A program made the translations under genes and the position numbers. This document shows positions 42,408-51,585 of a DNA stretch of 64,000 nucleotides, one piece after another; position 1 is the first letter of the stretch, and the number at the start of each line of letters is the position of its first letter. Under the pieces are notes generated by a model. It did no database searches. It was not told where the DNA came from and saw only the letters and a list, made by a program, of their open reading frames with translations. This DNA comes from an uncultured bacterium (GTDB taxonomy: Bacteria; Bacillota; Clostridia; Lachnospirales; Lachnospiraceae). The stretch lies in NCBI GenBank assembly GCA_947381965.1, contig CANCXX010000016.1:1-64000 (forward strand). Direction: 5' to 3'.

Positions 42408-42439
42408 GTACGAAGCTGAATATAAAAACGATTCAATTT

Positions 42440-43168
42440 TTGGAGGTGAAAAATATAAAGAACTACAGAAGCGAATGGAAATATTGCGAGAAAGAAGCGG
42501 ATTTACTTGCCATAAAGCAACGGCTGTCTGCAATATTAGACCGGGATCCTCATGCTGGGGAAAATGGAAGATATTCAATTCACAGTTTATATTTCGATGA
42601 CTATAAGAACACATGCGCAAGAGAAAACGTAGCAGGTGAAGGAAAAAGATTTAAGTGGCGCATACGGTATTACAGTAATAACTCCAGCAAAATATGGTTG
42701 GAGAAAAAAATAAAACAAAATAGCTATTGCCATAAAAGGCAGTGCCTTCTTTCCATCAAAGAATACCAGGCAATTGTTGATGGAAGAGCAATGGACGTTT
42801 ATTGGGAAACACAGGAAAATTTACTGAAGGAATTTTGTATAGATATTGCGACAAAGGGGTTTTCTCCTAAGGTTATTATTGAGTATGAAAGAGAAGCATT
42901 TGTAGAAATTATTTCCAATGTCCGGATTACTCTGGACAATAATATTTCAGCCTCAGATGAAATAGACCGCTTTTTATGTGGAGATTATTTTAGGATTCCA
43001 ATTCTGGAAAATCATAAACATATTTTAGAAGTAAAATTTGATGATGTATTGCCTTCTTATATCAGAGCTGTACTTCAGTCCAGCGTACTTATACAACAAT
43101 CCTTTTCAAAATATTATTTGGGAAGAGTCGCGATACAGGAAAACCGAAAATACTGTAAGATAATGTAA
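42440..43168 (+). CDS. VTC-domain protein (polyphosphate polymerase family)
   Basis: The protein carries the VTC fold seen in polyphosphate polymerases and CYTH-like tunnel enzymes: EWKYCEKEADL, SIHSLYFDD, KRFKWRIRYY, WLEKKIKQN, VIIEYER and a final LEVKFDDVLP with SFSKYYLGR. The start is unclear. The only standard codon upstream of the conserved part is TTG at 42440, which overlaps the GGAGG site. An ATA at 42455 lies eight bases after GGAGG, at optimal spacing, giving 237 residues that align with the start of the second VTC copy (54310-55008). It may make polyphosphate or another nucleotide-derived product with DUF4956 and CotH partners. Confidence 0.85.
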   Translation: MEVKNIKNYRSEWKYCEKEADLLAIKQRLSAILDRDPHAGENGRYSIHSLYFDDYKNTCARENVAGEGKRFKWRIRYYSNNSSKIWLEKKIKQNSYCHKRQCLLSIKEYQAIVDGRAMDVYWETQENLLKEFCIDIATKGFSPKVIIEYEREAFVEIISNVRITLDNNISASDEIDRFLCGDYFRIPILENHKHILEVKFDDVLPSYIRAVLQSSVLIQQSFSKYYLGRVAIQENRKYCKIM

Positions 43169-43182
43169 GGAGAATATATAAA

Positions 43183-43857
43183 ATGGGATTTATAGACGCA
43201 ATTGGAAGGCACATAATGGAAGGTTTTCAGCATAATGAGATTTCAACTTCCATGTTGTTGGCAACGCTATGTATAACTGGCGTGCTAGCATTATACGAGT
43301 TTATCGTTTATCAGGTAATTTTGCACCGTTCTTTGTACAATAAAGCATTTAATATCAGTATTTCAGTCCTCCCTTTTTTCATTTCCACAATAATTTTATG
43401 TTTACAATCAAATCTGGTCATTACACTTGGCACCATAGGCGCATTGGCAATTATACGATTCCGAACTGCTGTAAAAGACCCTGTCGACCTGATTTTTATT
43501 TTATGGTCCATTCATATTGGCATTACTTGTGGCTGCCAGCTGTATGAAACTGCAATTGCAACTGCGTTCATCGTAACTGTCATATTGATCGTGTTAAACC
43601 GTATGAATATAAAAACAAAGTCGCATATTCTTATTATCCATTGCGCTTCGGCAGATTGTGAAGCTGAAATGACAGACTTAATAAGAAAAAATACCCAAAA
43701 ATACCGCGTAAAAAGTAGAAATTATACAGAAAAAGGTATGGATTATGTGCTTGAAATTATTGTAAAGGAAACAATGCCTCTGGTTAACGGTATGGAAAAA
43801 TTTTCGGGTATTGAGCGTTTTTCTTTAATGGAGTATGATGCAGATGATATTCTATAA
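43183..43857 (+). CDS. DUF4956 family membrane protein
   Basis: The 224-residue protein has three to four N-terminal helices (about 22-45, 60-76, 82-92, 105-145) with the family segment LGTIGALAIIRFRTAVKDP, then a cytoplasmic C-terminal domain. Its length equals that of the second copy at 53347-54021. The family is usually encoded beside VTC-domain proteins and CotH, as here, but its function is not known. AAGGAG precedes the ATG, 14 bases after the VTC stop. The C-terminal end overlaps the CotH gene by up to 23 bases. Confidence 0.9.
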   Translation: MGFIDAIGRHIMEGFQHNEISTSMLLATLCITGVLALYEFIVYQVILHRSLYNKAFNISISVLPFFISTIILCLQSNLVITLGTIGALAIIRFRTAVKDPVDLIFILWSIHIGITCGCQLYETAIATAFIVTVILIVLNRMNIKTKSHILIIHCASADCEAEMTDLIRKNTQKYRVKSRNYTEKGMDYVLEIIVKETMPLVNGMEKFSGIERFSLMEYDADDIL

Positions 43858-45541
43858 AAAAAAGCGCAGAATATTTTGGTGGGGCAGCGTACTTGTAATC
43901 TTTATATTAGTATTATGTGAACTGAAACCCAAAAGCGGCGATGTGATTTCCACAGGAAGCATGGATTTGATTTTTTCTAAAGAACCCGGATTTTATGAGG
44001 AAGCGTTTGAGCTGGAACTGATAACAGAATCCGGAACAATTTATTATACTTTGGATGGAACGACGCCCGATAACCATTCTATGAAATATGAAAGCCCTAT
44101 TCTGATATCCGACGCCACTGAAAATGATAATCTATATTCAATGCGGACAGATGTTTCCACTGGATTTGAGAAAGAAGAAATAGAAAAGGTCAATTCCGAT
44201 TATCCTGGATATCAAATTCCTGATTTTAAAATAGATAAAGCAACGATTGTATGCGCCGTTGTATATGATGACTTTGGAAATTACAGCGATGTAAAGACAG
44301 CAACCTATTTTGTGGGATATTCCCATAAAGATGGATATGAGGGAATGAAAATATTAAGCATTATAACAGACCCGGCTAATTTGTTTGATTATGAGAATGG
44401 TATATATGTGACAGGCAAGACCTATGATGAATATGTAAAGGAATATAGAGGTAAAGAATACTACTGGAGAGAAGAATTCTGGACATTGTGGTCAGCAAAT
44501 TATAGAAACAGAGGAATGAAATGGGAAAGGAACGCGACCTGTCAGTTTTTTAACGATAATATACTGGTTTTAAACCAGAAGTGTGGAATCCGCATTCACG
44601 GAGGCGCAAGCAGAGGATATAATCCTAAAAGTTTGAATCTATATGCCAGGGAATCATATGACGGAAATAAATATCTAAATTATGATTTATTTGGAACCGG
44701 TTATTATGCTTCAGCCGTTACCCTCTCTCAAGGAGGAAATGATACACGAACAAAAGCAAAAGACTATCTGGTGTCTGCTTCAATAAAAGATCTACAGATA
44801 GCTGCAATGAATTATGAACCATATATTCTGTTTTTAAATGGAGAGTATTGGGGAATGTATTGGCTGAATGAAAAATATAATACGGATTATCTTGCTCAAT
44901 ATTATAATGTCAGCAAAGACAATGTTATAATGATTAAGGAAGGTATCCTGGATGAGGGCGATGAGGAGGATTATAAATATTATTCTAAGATGATAGAATT
45001 TTGTTCTAAAACCGATACTACAAAAGAGGCAAATTATAAAAGAATTTGTGAATTAATTGATATAGAAAGTTATACAGATTATTATGCCGTTATGCTGTTC
45101 ATTGGCAGAAATGCAGACTGGCCGACAGGAAATTTTGCATTGTGGCGGGTGAAAAAGAGTGAAAGCGGACCATATGGAGACGGAAAATGGCGTTGGATGA
45201 TTTTTGACTTGAATTCCCCTGGATTTAGCCCGGAATTTGATTCCATACAATATACAATTGACAATGATGCAATGTTTAAAAATCTAATGAGAAACGATAT
45301 GTTTCGCACACAGTTAATATGCAAAATAGAGCAGCTGGCAAATACCTCCTTTTCTGGGGAAGTAATGGGGAATCGAATAAATGAATATATAAAATTTGCG
45401 TCCGGACCAATGAAGGTAAATGACAGACGTTTTTTTAATGATGATTCTTTAGATATTTTTTATAAGGAAATGGAAGAATTAAAAATTTTTTTTGTAGAAC
45501 GAATGACATACCTTAATCCTGTATTAGATAGTTATAGATAG
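43835..45541 (+). CDS. CotH-family protein kinase-like surface protein
   Basis: The protein (568 residues from 43835; an in-frame ATG at 43844 has better spacing to GGAG) starts with a membrane helix (about 11-28). A chitobiase/FN3-like beta domain follows, with IYYTLDGTTPDN. The CotH domain is marked by GIRIHGGASRGYNPKSLN, LNEKYNTDYL, RNADWPTGNFALW and WRWMIFDLNSPGF. CotH proteins are atypical kinases; spore-coat CotH phosphorylates CotB and CotG. Here the protein is extracellular or anchored and linked to VTC and DUF4956, so a surface phosphorylation role is possible. The usual DLD-type motif reads DLN. The gene is AT-rich relative to its neighbours. Confidence 0.87.
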   Translation: MMQMIFYKKKRRIFWWGSVLVIFILVLCELKPKSGDVISTGSMDLIFSKEPGFYEEAFELELITESGTIYYTLDGTTPDNHSMKYESPILISDATENDNLYSMRTDVSTGFEKEEIEKVNSDYPGYQIPDFKIDKATIVCAVVYDDFGNYSDVKTATYFVGYSHKDGYEGMKILSIITDPANLFDYENGIYVTGKTYDEYVKEYRGKEYYWREEFWTLWSANYRNRGMKWERNATCQFFNDNILVLNQKCGIRIHGGASRGYNPKSLNLYARESYDGNKYLNYDLFGTGYYASAVTLSQGGNDTRTKAKDYLVSASIKDLQIAAMNYEPYILFLNGEYWGMYWLNEKYNTDYLAQYYNVSKDNVIMIKEGILDEGDEEDYKYYSKMIEFCSKTDTTKEANYKRICELIDIESYTDYYAVMLFIGRNADWPTGNFALWRVKKSESGPYGDGKWRWMIFDLNSPGFSPEFDSIQYTIDNDAMFKNLMRNDMFRTQLICKIEQLANTSFSGEVMGNRINEYIKFASGPMKVNDRRFFNDDSLDIFYKEMEELKIFFVERMTYLNPVLDSYR

Positions 45542-45589
45542 AAACAACCGGTCAGCGGTAAAAATTGTACTATCATCCAACAGGATATG

Positions 45590-45618
45590 TTGACGTGACT
45601 TTTATTAAATGCTATGAT
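45590..45618 (+). promoter_or_regulatory. Sigma-A promoter for the radical SAM gene
   Basis: TTGACG (45590-45595), a 17-base spacer and TATGAT (45613-45618) are present about 75 bases before the ATG at 45693. Confidence 0.7.
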
Positions 45619-45692
45619 AAGAAAGTTAGGTTTTAAGATAATCAGATTGTATTCAAAAACACTTCCAGACCTTGCAGATATGGAGGAATAAA

Positions 45693-46676
45693 ATGTCAGT
45701 TAAATATCATAATTTTGGCGGAAGACTTGGATGGAATCTCCAAAAGCGGTTTCCCAAATTGTCTTCCGAAAGTTATTTAAAGCTTCAGTTTTTAATCAGA
45801 AACAAACTGCAAAAAAAATATATTGCCCATTTTTATAAAGACAAAATGCCGCCCATGCCCCTGGTGGTGAATTTGGAAACCATCAACCGCTGCAACAGCA
45901 CCTGTTCCTTTTGCACCGCTAACAAAAATGCTGAAAAACGTCCTTACAAAAAAATGGATGAGGCGTTGTTTTACAATATCATTGACCAGCTTCGCGACTG
46001 GGGATACAAAGGACATCTGACCTTATATGGAAACAATGAACCCCTTCTTGATCCCCGTCTGGTAGAGTTTCACAAATACTGCCGGAAGCAGCTTCCCGAC
46101 TGTTTTATCTTTCTTTCCACCAATGGATTGATTCTGACTGTGGAAAAAGTAAAGGAAATTATCCCTTATGTAAACCAGCTGATTATTAACAACTACTGCC
46201 GGGATATGAAGCTTCATGACAACGTCCGTGAAATTTACGAATACGCCAAATCCCACCCGGAAGAATTCAAAGATGTGGAACTGCTGATTCAGATGCGTTA
46301 TATGGACGCAGTTCTTACCAACCGGGCAGGCAGCGCGCCAAATAAGAAAAATAACCGGAAAATCATCCGTGAAACCTGTTTGATGCCCTACACAGATATG
46401 TTTATTTTTCCGGATGGCCGGATGGGTATCTGCTGTTGTGATAACTTTGAGACTACCAACCTTGCCGATTTAAATGTAACTCCATTAAAAGAAGCCTGGA
46501 ACAGCGCTGAATACCAAAAACTCCGACAGGCTATCCGCACCAGCCGGGGAGATTATAGCTTCTGTAAATACTGTGATTTTATTGACGCAGGACTGCGCAT
46601 GGATATGGTGGATGACACATTAAAAAACAGAAATGTCCAGCATGGCGCCAGACAATCCCTGTTCCGTAAATCATAA
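45693..46676 (+). CDS. Radical SAM protein with SPASM-like C-terminus
   Basis: GGAGGAATAAA precedes ATG at 45693, giving 327 residues. The iron-sulfur site is C67-x3-C71-x2-C74 in CNSTCSFC. A Cys-rich C-terminal part (CLMPYTDMFIFPDGRMG, then CCCDN and FCKYCDF) fits a SPASM or twitch domain holding extra clusters. Such enzymes modify peptides, sugars or proteins, including sulfatase maturation, though an anSME would usually show more C-terminal cysteines. It is a single gene with its own promoter, converging on the FAD gene. The substrate cannot be named. Confidence 0.87.
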   Translation: MSVKYHNFGGRLGWNLQKRFPKLSSESYLKLQFLIRNKLQKKYIAHFYKDKMPPMPLVVNLETINRCNSTCSFCTANKNAEKRPYKKMDEALFYNIIDQLRDWGYKGHLTLYGNNEPLLDPRLVEFHKYCRKQLPDCFIFLSTNGLILTVEKVKEIIPYVNQLIINNYCRDMKLHDNVREIYEYAKSHPEEFKDVELLIQMRYMDAVLTNRAGSAPNKKNNRKIIRETCLMPYTDMFIFPDGRMGICCCDNFETTNLADLNVTPLKEAWNSAEYQKLRQAIRTSRGDYSFCKYCDFIDAGLRMDMVDDTLKNRNVQHGARQSLFRKS

Positions 46677-46772
46677 GCTTAACAGATTATATCTATAATA
46701 AATTTACTGCCAGATCAATAAGCCTTTCCGCTGTATTGTCCTGGCAGTTTGCTTTCCTTACCCTATTCCCTT

Positions 46773-48347
46773 TTAATCAACCTGGGCCTCATTTTCCTTT
46801 GCTTCTTCATGGTATTCTTTTTCCGTATTTACGCTCCAGATATTGGACTTATCCTTTCTGCCGGACAGGATATTGCCAACAGCCTCAAAAGAAGTGCACA
46901 TGGAATGGTCAATGTTATTATATCTGTGCTGCCCGTTTCTGCCTACACAGTACAGATTATCAATAGTGCTTAAATACGCCACCAGTGAATCAATTTCATC
47001 ATAAGTGTCAAAGTAAGCCGGATACGCCTTTTTCACCTTTTCCATATGAGTGTCAAGTACCACATCCGCACGGTCAATCAGACCCAGCTTTATCATTTCC
47101 GCTATTCCAACTTTGGAAAATTCCTCTTCTGTCATCTTCCAGAACTCGTCTCCTTCACTTACAAAGTATTCAAGTCCCAGCCATACGGTATGCTCCAGAT
47201 CGTTAACCATATAAGGGGACCAGTTATTGTAAATCTGAAATCGTCCCAGCTTCACATTCCGGTCCTGCACATACACCCAGCAGTCCGGCACAATATTGCC
47301 CACAGTTTTCATATTTGTTTTGTTCTTTAGATTAATTTTGGGAACAAGAACGCCCAACGTCATATAATCCCGGTAAGGCAGTCCGGCGGCAATCCGGGCG
47401 GCGTCCGCCGGCACATCGTTCATGCCGCCCACCAGATCCTTAACGGGCATGGAAGAGATAATGTAATCCCCCTCCATCACATATTCCTTCCCTTCCTTCT
47501 CGTAGGTCAGGGATGTGATTACATTGCTGCTGTTTTTATGAACTTTGGTTACTCTGGCGTTTTTGATAATCGTTCCGCCCAGCTCCTCCACACGGGAAGC
47601 GGTAACCTCCCAAAGCTGTCCGGGTCCAAGCTTGGGATATTTAAACTCTTCTATAAGCGAAGTTTCCACCTTTCGGTTTTTTTTGTTTAATTTTTTTTCT
47701 ATTATATCCTTAAGGATTGCCATAATGGACAGCCCCTTAGAGCGCTGTGCCCCCCAGGAAGGGTCAATTTCCCTTGGATGGCGGCCCCACAGATTTTCCG
47801 TATAGTATTCAAAAAACATGGAATACAGCTTTCGTCCAAAACGGTTAATATAAAAATTCTCCAGACTGTCCTCCGGCTTTTTATGGATAAGGGATGCCAG
47901 ATAACTGAATCCCACCTTCATTGTTGTCATAAAGCCAAAGTTTTTTAATGTCTCCATTTTCAGGGAAACAGGATAGTCATAAAATTTATCATTAAAATAA
48001 ATCCGGGACACCCGTCGTCTTGTGAGCATTGTGTGGTCTTCCTTTTCCGGATTGGGCCCGCCTTTTTTAACAGGCACCTTGCGGTTTAAAAGGATATCAT
48101 CATAGGCAGGGGCCCCCTGCATAGGGAGCATCTTGTCCCACCATTCATTTACTTCCGGTATTTTAGAAAAAAACCGGTGCCCCCCCATATCCATACGGTT
48201 TCCCTTATACTCAACGGTTTTGGATATACCGCCAAAGCTGCTGCTTTCTTCAAATACAGTAACTTCAATGTCCTTAGATTTCGTCAGTAACTCGTATGCG
48301 GCTGTAAGGCCCGCAGGACCTGCACCTATGACAAGCGCTCTCTTCAT
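46773..48347 (-). CDS. FAD-dependent oxidoreductase, UDP-galactopyranose-mutase-like fold
   Basis: The 524-residue protein begins with the dinucleotide-binding fold [18 protein letters not shown] (3-20), then [14 protein letters not shown] and [11 protein letters not shown], as in the amine-oxidase/UDP-galactopyranose-mutase superfamily. [19 protein letters not shown] lies mid-protein. The C-terminal end [18 protein letters not shown] contacts FAD. Members are often encoded in glycan loci and may isomerise or oxidise a nucleotide sugar. True UDP-galactopyranose mutase is shorter (about 370), so this is a relative. It stands alone between convergent and repeat regions. Confidence 0.82.
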   Translation of the reverse strand: MKRALVIGAGPAGLTAAYELLTKSKDIEVTVFEESSSFGGISKTVEYKGNRMDMGGHRFFSKIPEVNEWWDKMLPMQGAPAYDDILLNRKVPVKKGGPNPEKEDHTMLTRRRVSRIYFNDKFYDYPVSLKMETLKNFGFMTTMKVGFSYLASLIHKKPEDSLENFYINRFGRKLYSMFFEYYTENLWGRHPREIDPSWGAQRSKGLSIMAILKDIIEKKLNKKNRKVETSLIEEFKYPKLGPGQLWEVTASRVEELGGTIIKNARVTKVHKNSSNVITSLTYEKEGKEYVMEGDYIISSMPVKDLVGGMNDVPADAARIAAGLPYRDYMTLGVLVPKINLKNKTNMKTVGNIVPDCWVYVQDRNVKLGRFQIYNNWSPYMVNDLEHTVWLGLEYFVSEGDEFWKMTEEEFSKVGIAEMIKLGLIDRADVVLDTHMEKVKKAYPAYFDTYDEIDSLVAYLSTIDNLYCVGRNGQHRYNNIDHSMCTSFEAVGNILSGRKDKSNIWSVNTEKEYHEEAKENEAQVD

Positions 48348-48677
48348 GCTGTTATCTGCCTTTCTCGTAGCTTTTTAATCCCTTTTTTTTATACCATTTA
48401 TATTGTACATTATCAGAAAAAACATAACAAGTACTATTCATCAATTGTTCCCTGACTGCCTCTACAAAATTGTTACTATTCACGGCCTGGGAGCCGCTCA
48501 TAGTAACAATTCGGAGCGATATTCCAAGTTTTGCTTCGCAAAAATCGCCCCTCACTCCTGCATCATGTTCTCACGGAATGCGCAACAAGTGCGCATTCCT
48601 GACCCGTGAATAGTAACACAAAATTTACACTTACCGCAAAGTGTTCCGACCTCGCCCCTTCCAGGCCCCATATTTCC
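48348..48677. other. Gene-free repeat-rich region
   Basis: The 330 bp upstream of the FAD gene and beyond the Sel1 gene's 3' end hold only the nested palindromes at 48469-48617. No clear promoter for the FAD gene was recognised. Confidence 0.55.
48469..48617. repeat. Nested palindromic repeat cluster
   Basis: An outer inverted pair, GTTACTATTCACGG (48472-48485) and its exact complement (48604-48617), encloses several smaller hairpins. ATTGTTACTAT/ATAGTAACAAT is at 48469-48510, TTTTGC/GCAAAA near 48530-48544, and GGAATGCGCA/TGCGCATTCC near 48575-48600. The last one is shared with 42286-42328. The structure suggests stacked insertion of small palindromic elements. Confidence 0.75.
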
Positions 48678-49928
48678 TTATCTGCGCACCCACTTGCCAA
48701 ACAGCGTCTTTTTATATTTAAGCAGTTCGGCCTTAGCCTCCTGGTTGCCTTCCGCCTTCTTCAGATATTCCACACCCTTTTTAATGTCCTCCGGCACGCC
48801 AAGGCCCTGTCCGTAGATTACGCCCAGCATATAAAAAGCCTCTCTGTTGGTCCAGTCTACCTGCTCCAAAAGCTCTCTTGCCTTCACATAATCCTGCTGG
48901 GTACCCCAGCCTCTGAAATAACACTTGCCCAGATAGCAGACCCCAAACTTGGTATTGTGCTCATACCCATATTTAAGAAGCTGAAACGCCTTGGCATAAT
49001 CCTTCTCCACACCATTTCCCTCATAATACAAAGACCCCAGGCGATTGGCGCAGCCAATCCTCTTTCCGGTATCCTTTTTCTGAGTCAGCCCCTTTTCATA
49101 ACATTGTGCGGCATAGGCAGGGTCTTTTTCCGTTCCCCTGCCTTCCTCGTAAGCATACCCAACGCAAAACCAGCATTCCAGCTGACCGCCACAGGCTGCC
49201 TGTTTATACCAGTAAAGCGCGTCCTCATACCGCTTTTCGTTCTCCAGCTCCTCGGCATAAATCCACTGATGAACAGGATAGCCCATTTCCGCCCCTGTCT
49301 TATAAAGGTCCTTTGTCTTCTCCGGGCGGGGCGCAATAATATCCTCATCCCCCTGCTCATAAAAGCGGTTTAAATTGTTGGCCGCAAGGTACATGCCGCC
49401 CCTGAATGCTTTCCAGAACCAATCCTCGCATTTGGAAATATTATCCCGGAGATATTCCTTGTATTCTCTTTCATTGGAAAAAGACTCTCTTCCCTTTCCC
49501 TGAATCCGCAGAAAATCCCACCAAAAGTAAGAGTTAGCCACCGTATACTGGCAAAAGGCATCTCCCATTTCCGCCTTCGCAGCCACACACTCAAAGGCCT
49601 CCTGAAGATTGTCAAAGGGCATTTTTTTCTGCAAAGAAGGGGTAAGCTCCCCGGAGCGGAGGGCAACCATCACGCCTATTGCGCTGCCCTGTTCCACTGC
49701 CTTATGTAACAGCTTTGTTGCTTTGTCATCGTCCTCCGGGAAATCATGTCCTCCCCAGACATACTGGTTTCCACAATAACACCGGGCTAAAATACAGGAC
49801 GCGTCCCCGTCTCCTGCCGCTGAAGCCTGCTCCAAAAGCGCAAGTCCTTCCGCGCCTTTTCCTGCCCGCAGATCATAATAAATATACTCAAGCGCCTTAT
49901 CCACCGCATCACTAAAAACTTTTCCCAT
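48678..49928 (-). CDS. Sel1/TPR-repeat protein
   Basis: The 416-residue protein has six or more Sel1-like repeats of about 36 residues, such as AVEQGSAIGVMVALRSG, ALYWYKQAACGGQLECWFCVGYAYEEG, KAFQLLKYGYEHNTKFGVCYLGKCYFRG and KARELLEQVDWTNREAFYMLGVIYGQG, each given here only in part. Such alpha-solenoids hold protein complexes together. There is no signal peptide. GGGAGA precedes ATG. It lies 23 bases after an unknown membrane protein gene, and the two probably form one operon. The partner is unknown. Confidence 0.85.
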   Translation of the reverse strand: MGKVFSDAVDKALEYIYYDLRAGKGAEGLALLEQASAAGDGDASCILARCYCGNQYVWGGHDFPEDDDKATKLLHKAVEQGSAIGVMVALRSGELTPSLQKKMPFDNLQEAFECVAAKAEMGDAFCQYTVANSYFWWDFLRIQGKGRESFSNEREYKEYLRDNISKCEDWFWKAFRGGMYLAANNLNRFYEQGDEDIIAPRPEKTKDLYKTGAEMGYPVHQWIYAEELENEKRYEDALYWYKQAACGGQLECWFCVGYAYEEGRGTEKDPAYAAQCYEKGLTQKKDTGKRIGCANRLGSLYYEGNGVEKDYAKAFQLLKYGYEHNTKFGVCYLGKCYFRGWGTQQDYVKARELLEQVDWTNREAFYMLGVIYGQGLGVPEDIKKGVEYLKKAEGNQEAKAELLKYKKTLFGKWVRR

Positions 49929-49951
49929 TTCTGTAATCTCCCTTTCATTAA

Positions 49952-51511
49952 CTATTTCTTTTTATATTCTTTTTCTGCCTGTCTTGTATAATCCTTCCAA
50001 TCTTTCCAGTCCGGGTGAAAGGTTCCCTTCGCAAATGCCACCAGCCAGGCTGCAGCCTGTTTATGGGTACACTGATTTTTAAAGTATCGGAGCTTATCGG
50101 AATCCGCTCTGGTTACTGACACCTTGCAGCGGCCGTCTGACTTATCTCCGCCCTGAATGCGCATCCACAAATAGCCTCCCGGCAAAGTCAGATCTATCAG
50201 CTGATAGGTTCCCTCTTCCAGTCCCTCTGCCGCTACTTCCACATCTTCCAACGTAAACCTCTCATGGCTTTGAAAAACGCCCTGAGCAGTCATAAGCCCC
50301 AGATGTGGCGGCGGAATCTCCCGCTTCTTTTGCTGCTCCTTTTTTTCAAAAAGCTGCACATCCTCCCATTTCTCCAGATTGGGAACCTCCCCCTGCAGCC
50401 ATGCCTTAAGAATCTCCTGCGCCCTGGGGATATCTGTCCAAAATTCTTTACCATACTGAAGCGTCCTTCCATCCTTTACAGATGTTATCTTAAGGAGAAG
50501 CTCCGCCTCTCCCAAGTCCTCCATCTCCTGAGCGGACGGTTCTTCTATTTCCTCATAAAAAGCGGCAAAGCATTCCATTCCCACATAACGGACATCTCCC
50601 TGTACAACAGGGCATCCTGGGGTTAAAAGCAAAGTTCCCTCTCCCTGCTTTAAACAGTCCATCAGTGCCCGACCAACCAAATCCGGTGTCACTCTTGAAG
50701 TTACATCGCCATCCGGGAAAGTAAGGGTCATGTTCTGTTCTGTAACCATACCGCCGCTTCCGGCGCCAAACGCCGCCATTTCCCGCTCCCCCTGCCTCAC
50801 CCGGTATTCCCGGAGCATGTCTGCCCACTCCATATCGGACTTCTGGCACCAGACCGTGCACTCTCTGTACGGCCTGCACAAAGCGTCCGGCGCCCGCAGA
50901 GAAATGCAGTCCAAAAGGGGCTGCAGCTCCCTGGGATTGCGAAGTGTAAAAATGTGGCGCTGCTTCCGGTCATCCAGTATGTGAAGCTCCACAATCCGTG
51001 AAGTGTTTGTGCGCTCCCCGGAGGTGTGGGTGCGGATCTCGTCCCTTCCAAAGAATAATCTGATACGCGGGATATAATTTGCCTCCTCCCCAAGCACCCA
51101 TTCCTTTCCCACAGCCACCTTGTCAAACCACTGACCGTTTTCCTCAATATCCTTATCCACCATGGCAAATAACTCCCCTACCTCCGGCCCGGAGTCAGGG
51201 TATGGCAGCTGGGACCGGATGGAACGGGCCAATGTGCTTTTCTGGGGCCAAAAGGCATCCCGGATGGCCGTATAAGCTGTAACAATTCCTGAAATTGTCA
51301 AAAGGATAGCACCCAACCATCCTACCGCCAGCTTTATATACTCCATATAGCTCCAGTCTGCTTTATCCGCCACAAGTTCCATGCAGCCATAAATGCCTGC
51401 CAGCCCTCCCAGCAGCAAAAGCAACAGCGCCAGCCATAATGACAGCAGCCTTTTTTGGGTTATTTTCAGGCAATAGCTTCCTCTTACCGCCCCTGGATTT
51501 TGCCCCTTCAA
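49952..51511 (-). CDS. Unknown two-helix membrane protein, TTG start
   Basis: The start is TTG at 51511 with GGGAGG eight bases upstream, an optimal site. The 519 residues have two N-terminal helices (about 23-46 and 60-85) and a large, probably cytoplasmic, mixed domain. It includes LFFGRDEIRTHTSGERTN, a predicted beta-rich middle (VDSVKDGRTLQYGKEFW in part) and a C-terminal region with GTYQLIDLTLPGGYLWMRI. No family is recognised. It is co-oriented with and close to the Sel1 gene, so the two products may form a membrane-associated complex. Confidence 0.7.
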   Translation of the reverse strand: MKGQNPGAVRGSYCLKITQKRLLSLWLALLLLLLGGLAGIYGCMELVADKADWSYMEYIKLAVGWLGAILLTISGIVTAYTAIRDAFWPQKSTLARSIRSQLPYPDSGPEVGELFAMVDKDIEENGQWFDKVAVGKEWVLGEEANYIPRIRLFFGRDEIRTHTSGERTNTSRIVELHILDDRKQRHIFTLRNPRELQPLLDCISLRAPDALCRPYRECTVWCQKSDMEWADMLREYRVRQGEREMAAFGAGSGGMVTEQNMTLTFPDGDVTSRVTPDLVGRALMDCLKQGEGTLLLTPGCPVVQGDVRYVGMECFAAFYEEIEEPSAQEMEDLGEAELLLKITSVKDGRTLQYGKEFWTDIPRAQEILKAWLQGEVPNLEKWEDVQLFEKKEQQKKREIPPPHLGLMTAQGVFQSHERFTLEDVEVAAEGLEEGTYQLIDLTLPGGYLWMRIQGGDKSDGRCKVSVTRADSDKLRYFKNQCTHKQAAAWLVAFAKGTFHPDWKDWKDYTRQAEKEYKKK

Positions 51512-51585
51512 CTCTCTTTCCTCCCTGCCCTTCCAATGTTAATATGCTTTTTCTCTTATTTCTTTTTCCCCATGATACTCCGCTG

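Noticed and set aside
42364..42600. 78-codon plus-strand ORF over the start of the VTC gene
   Set aside because: It is in another frame, and the promoter at 42379-42407 overlaps its 5' end, so only the VTC frame downstream fits the leader.
46677..46772. Terminator between the convergent radical SAM and FAD genes
   Set aside because: ACTGCCAG/CTGGCAGT arms are present, but the loop is about 30 bases and no T run follows, so the call is too weak.
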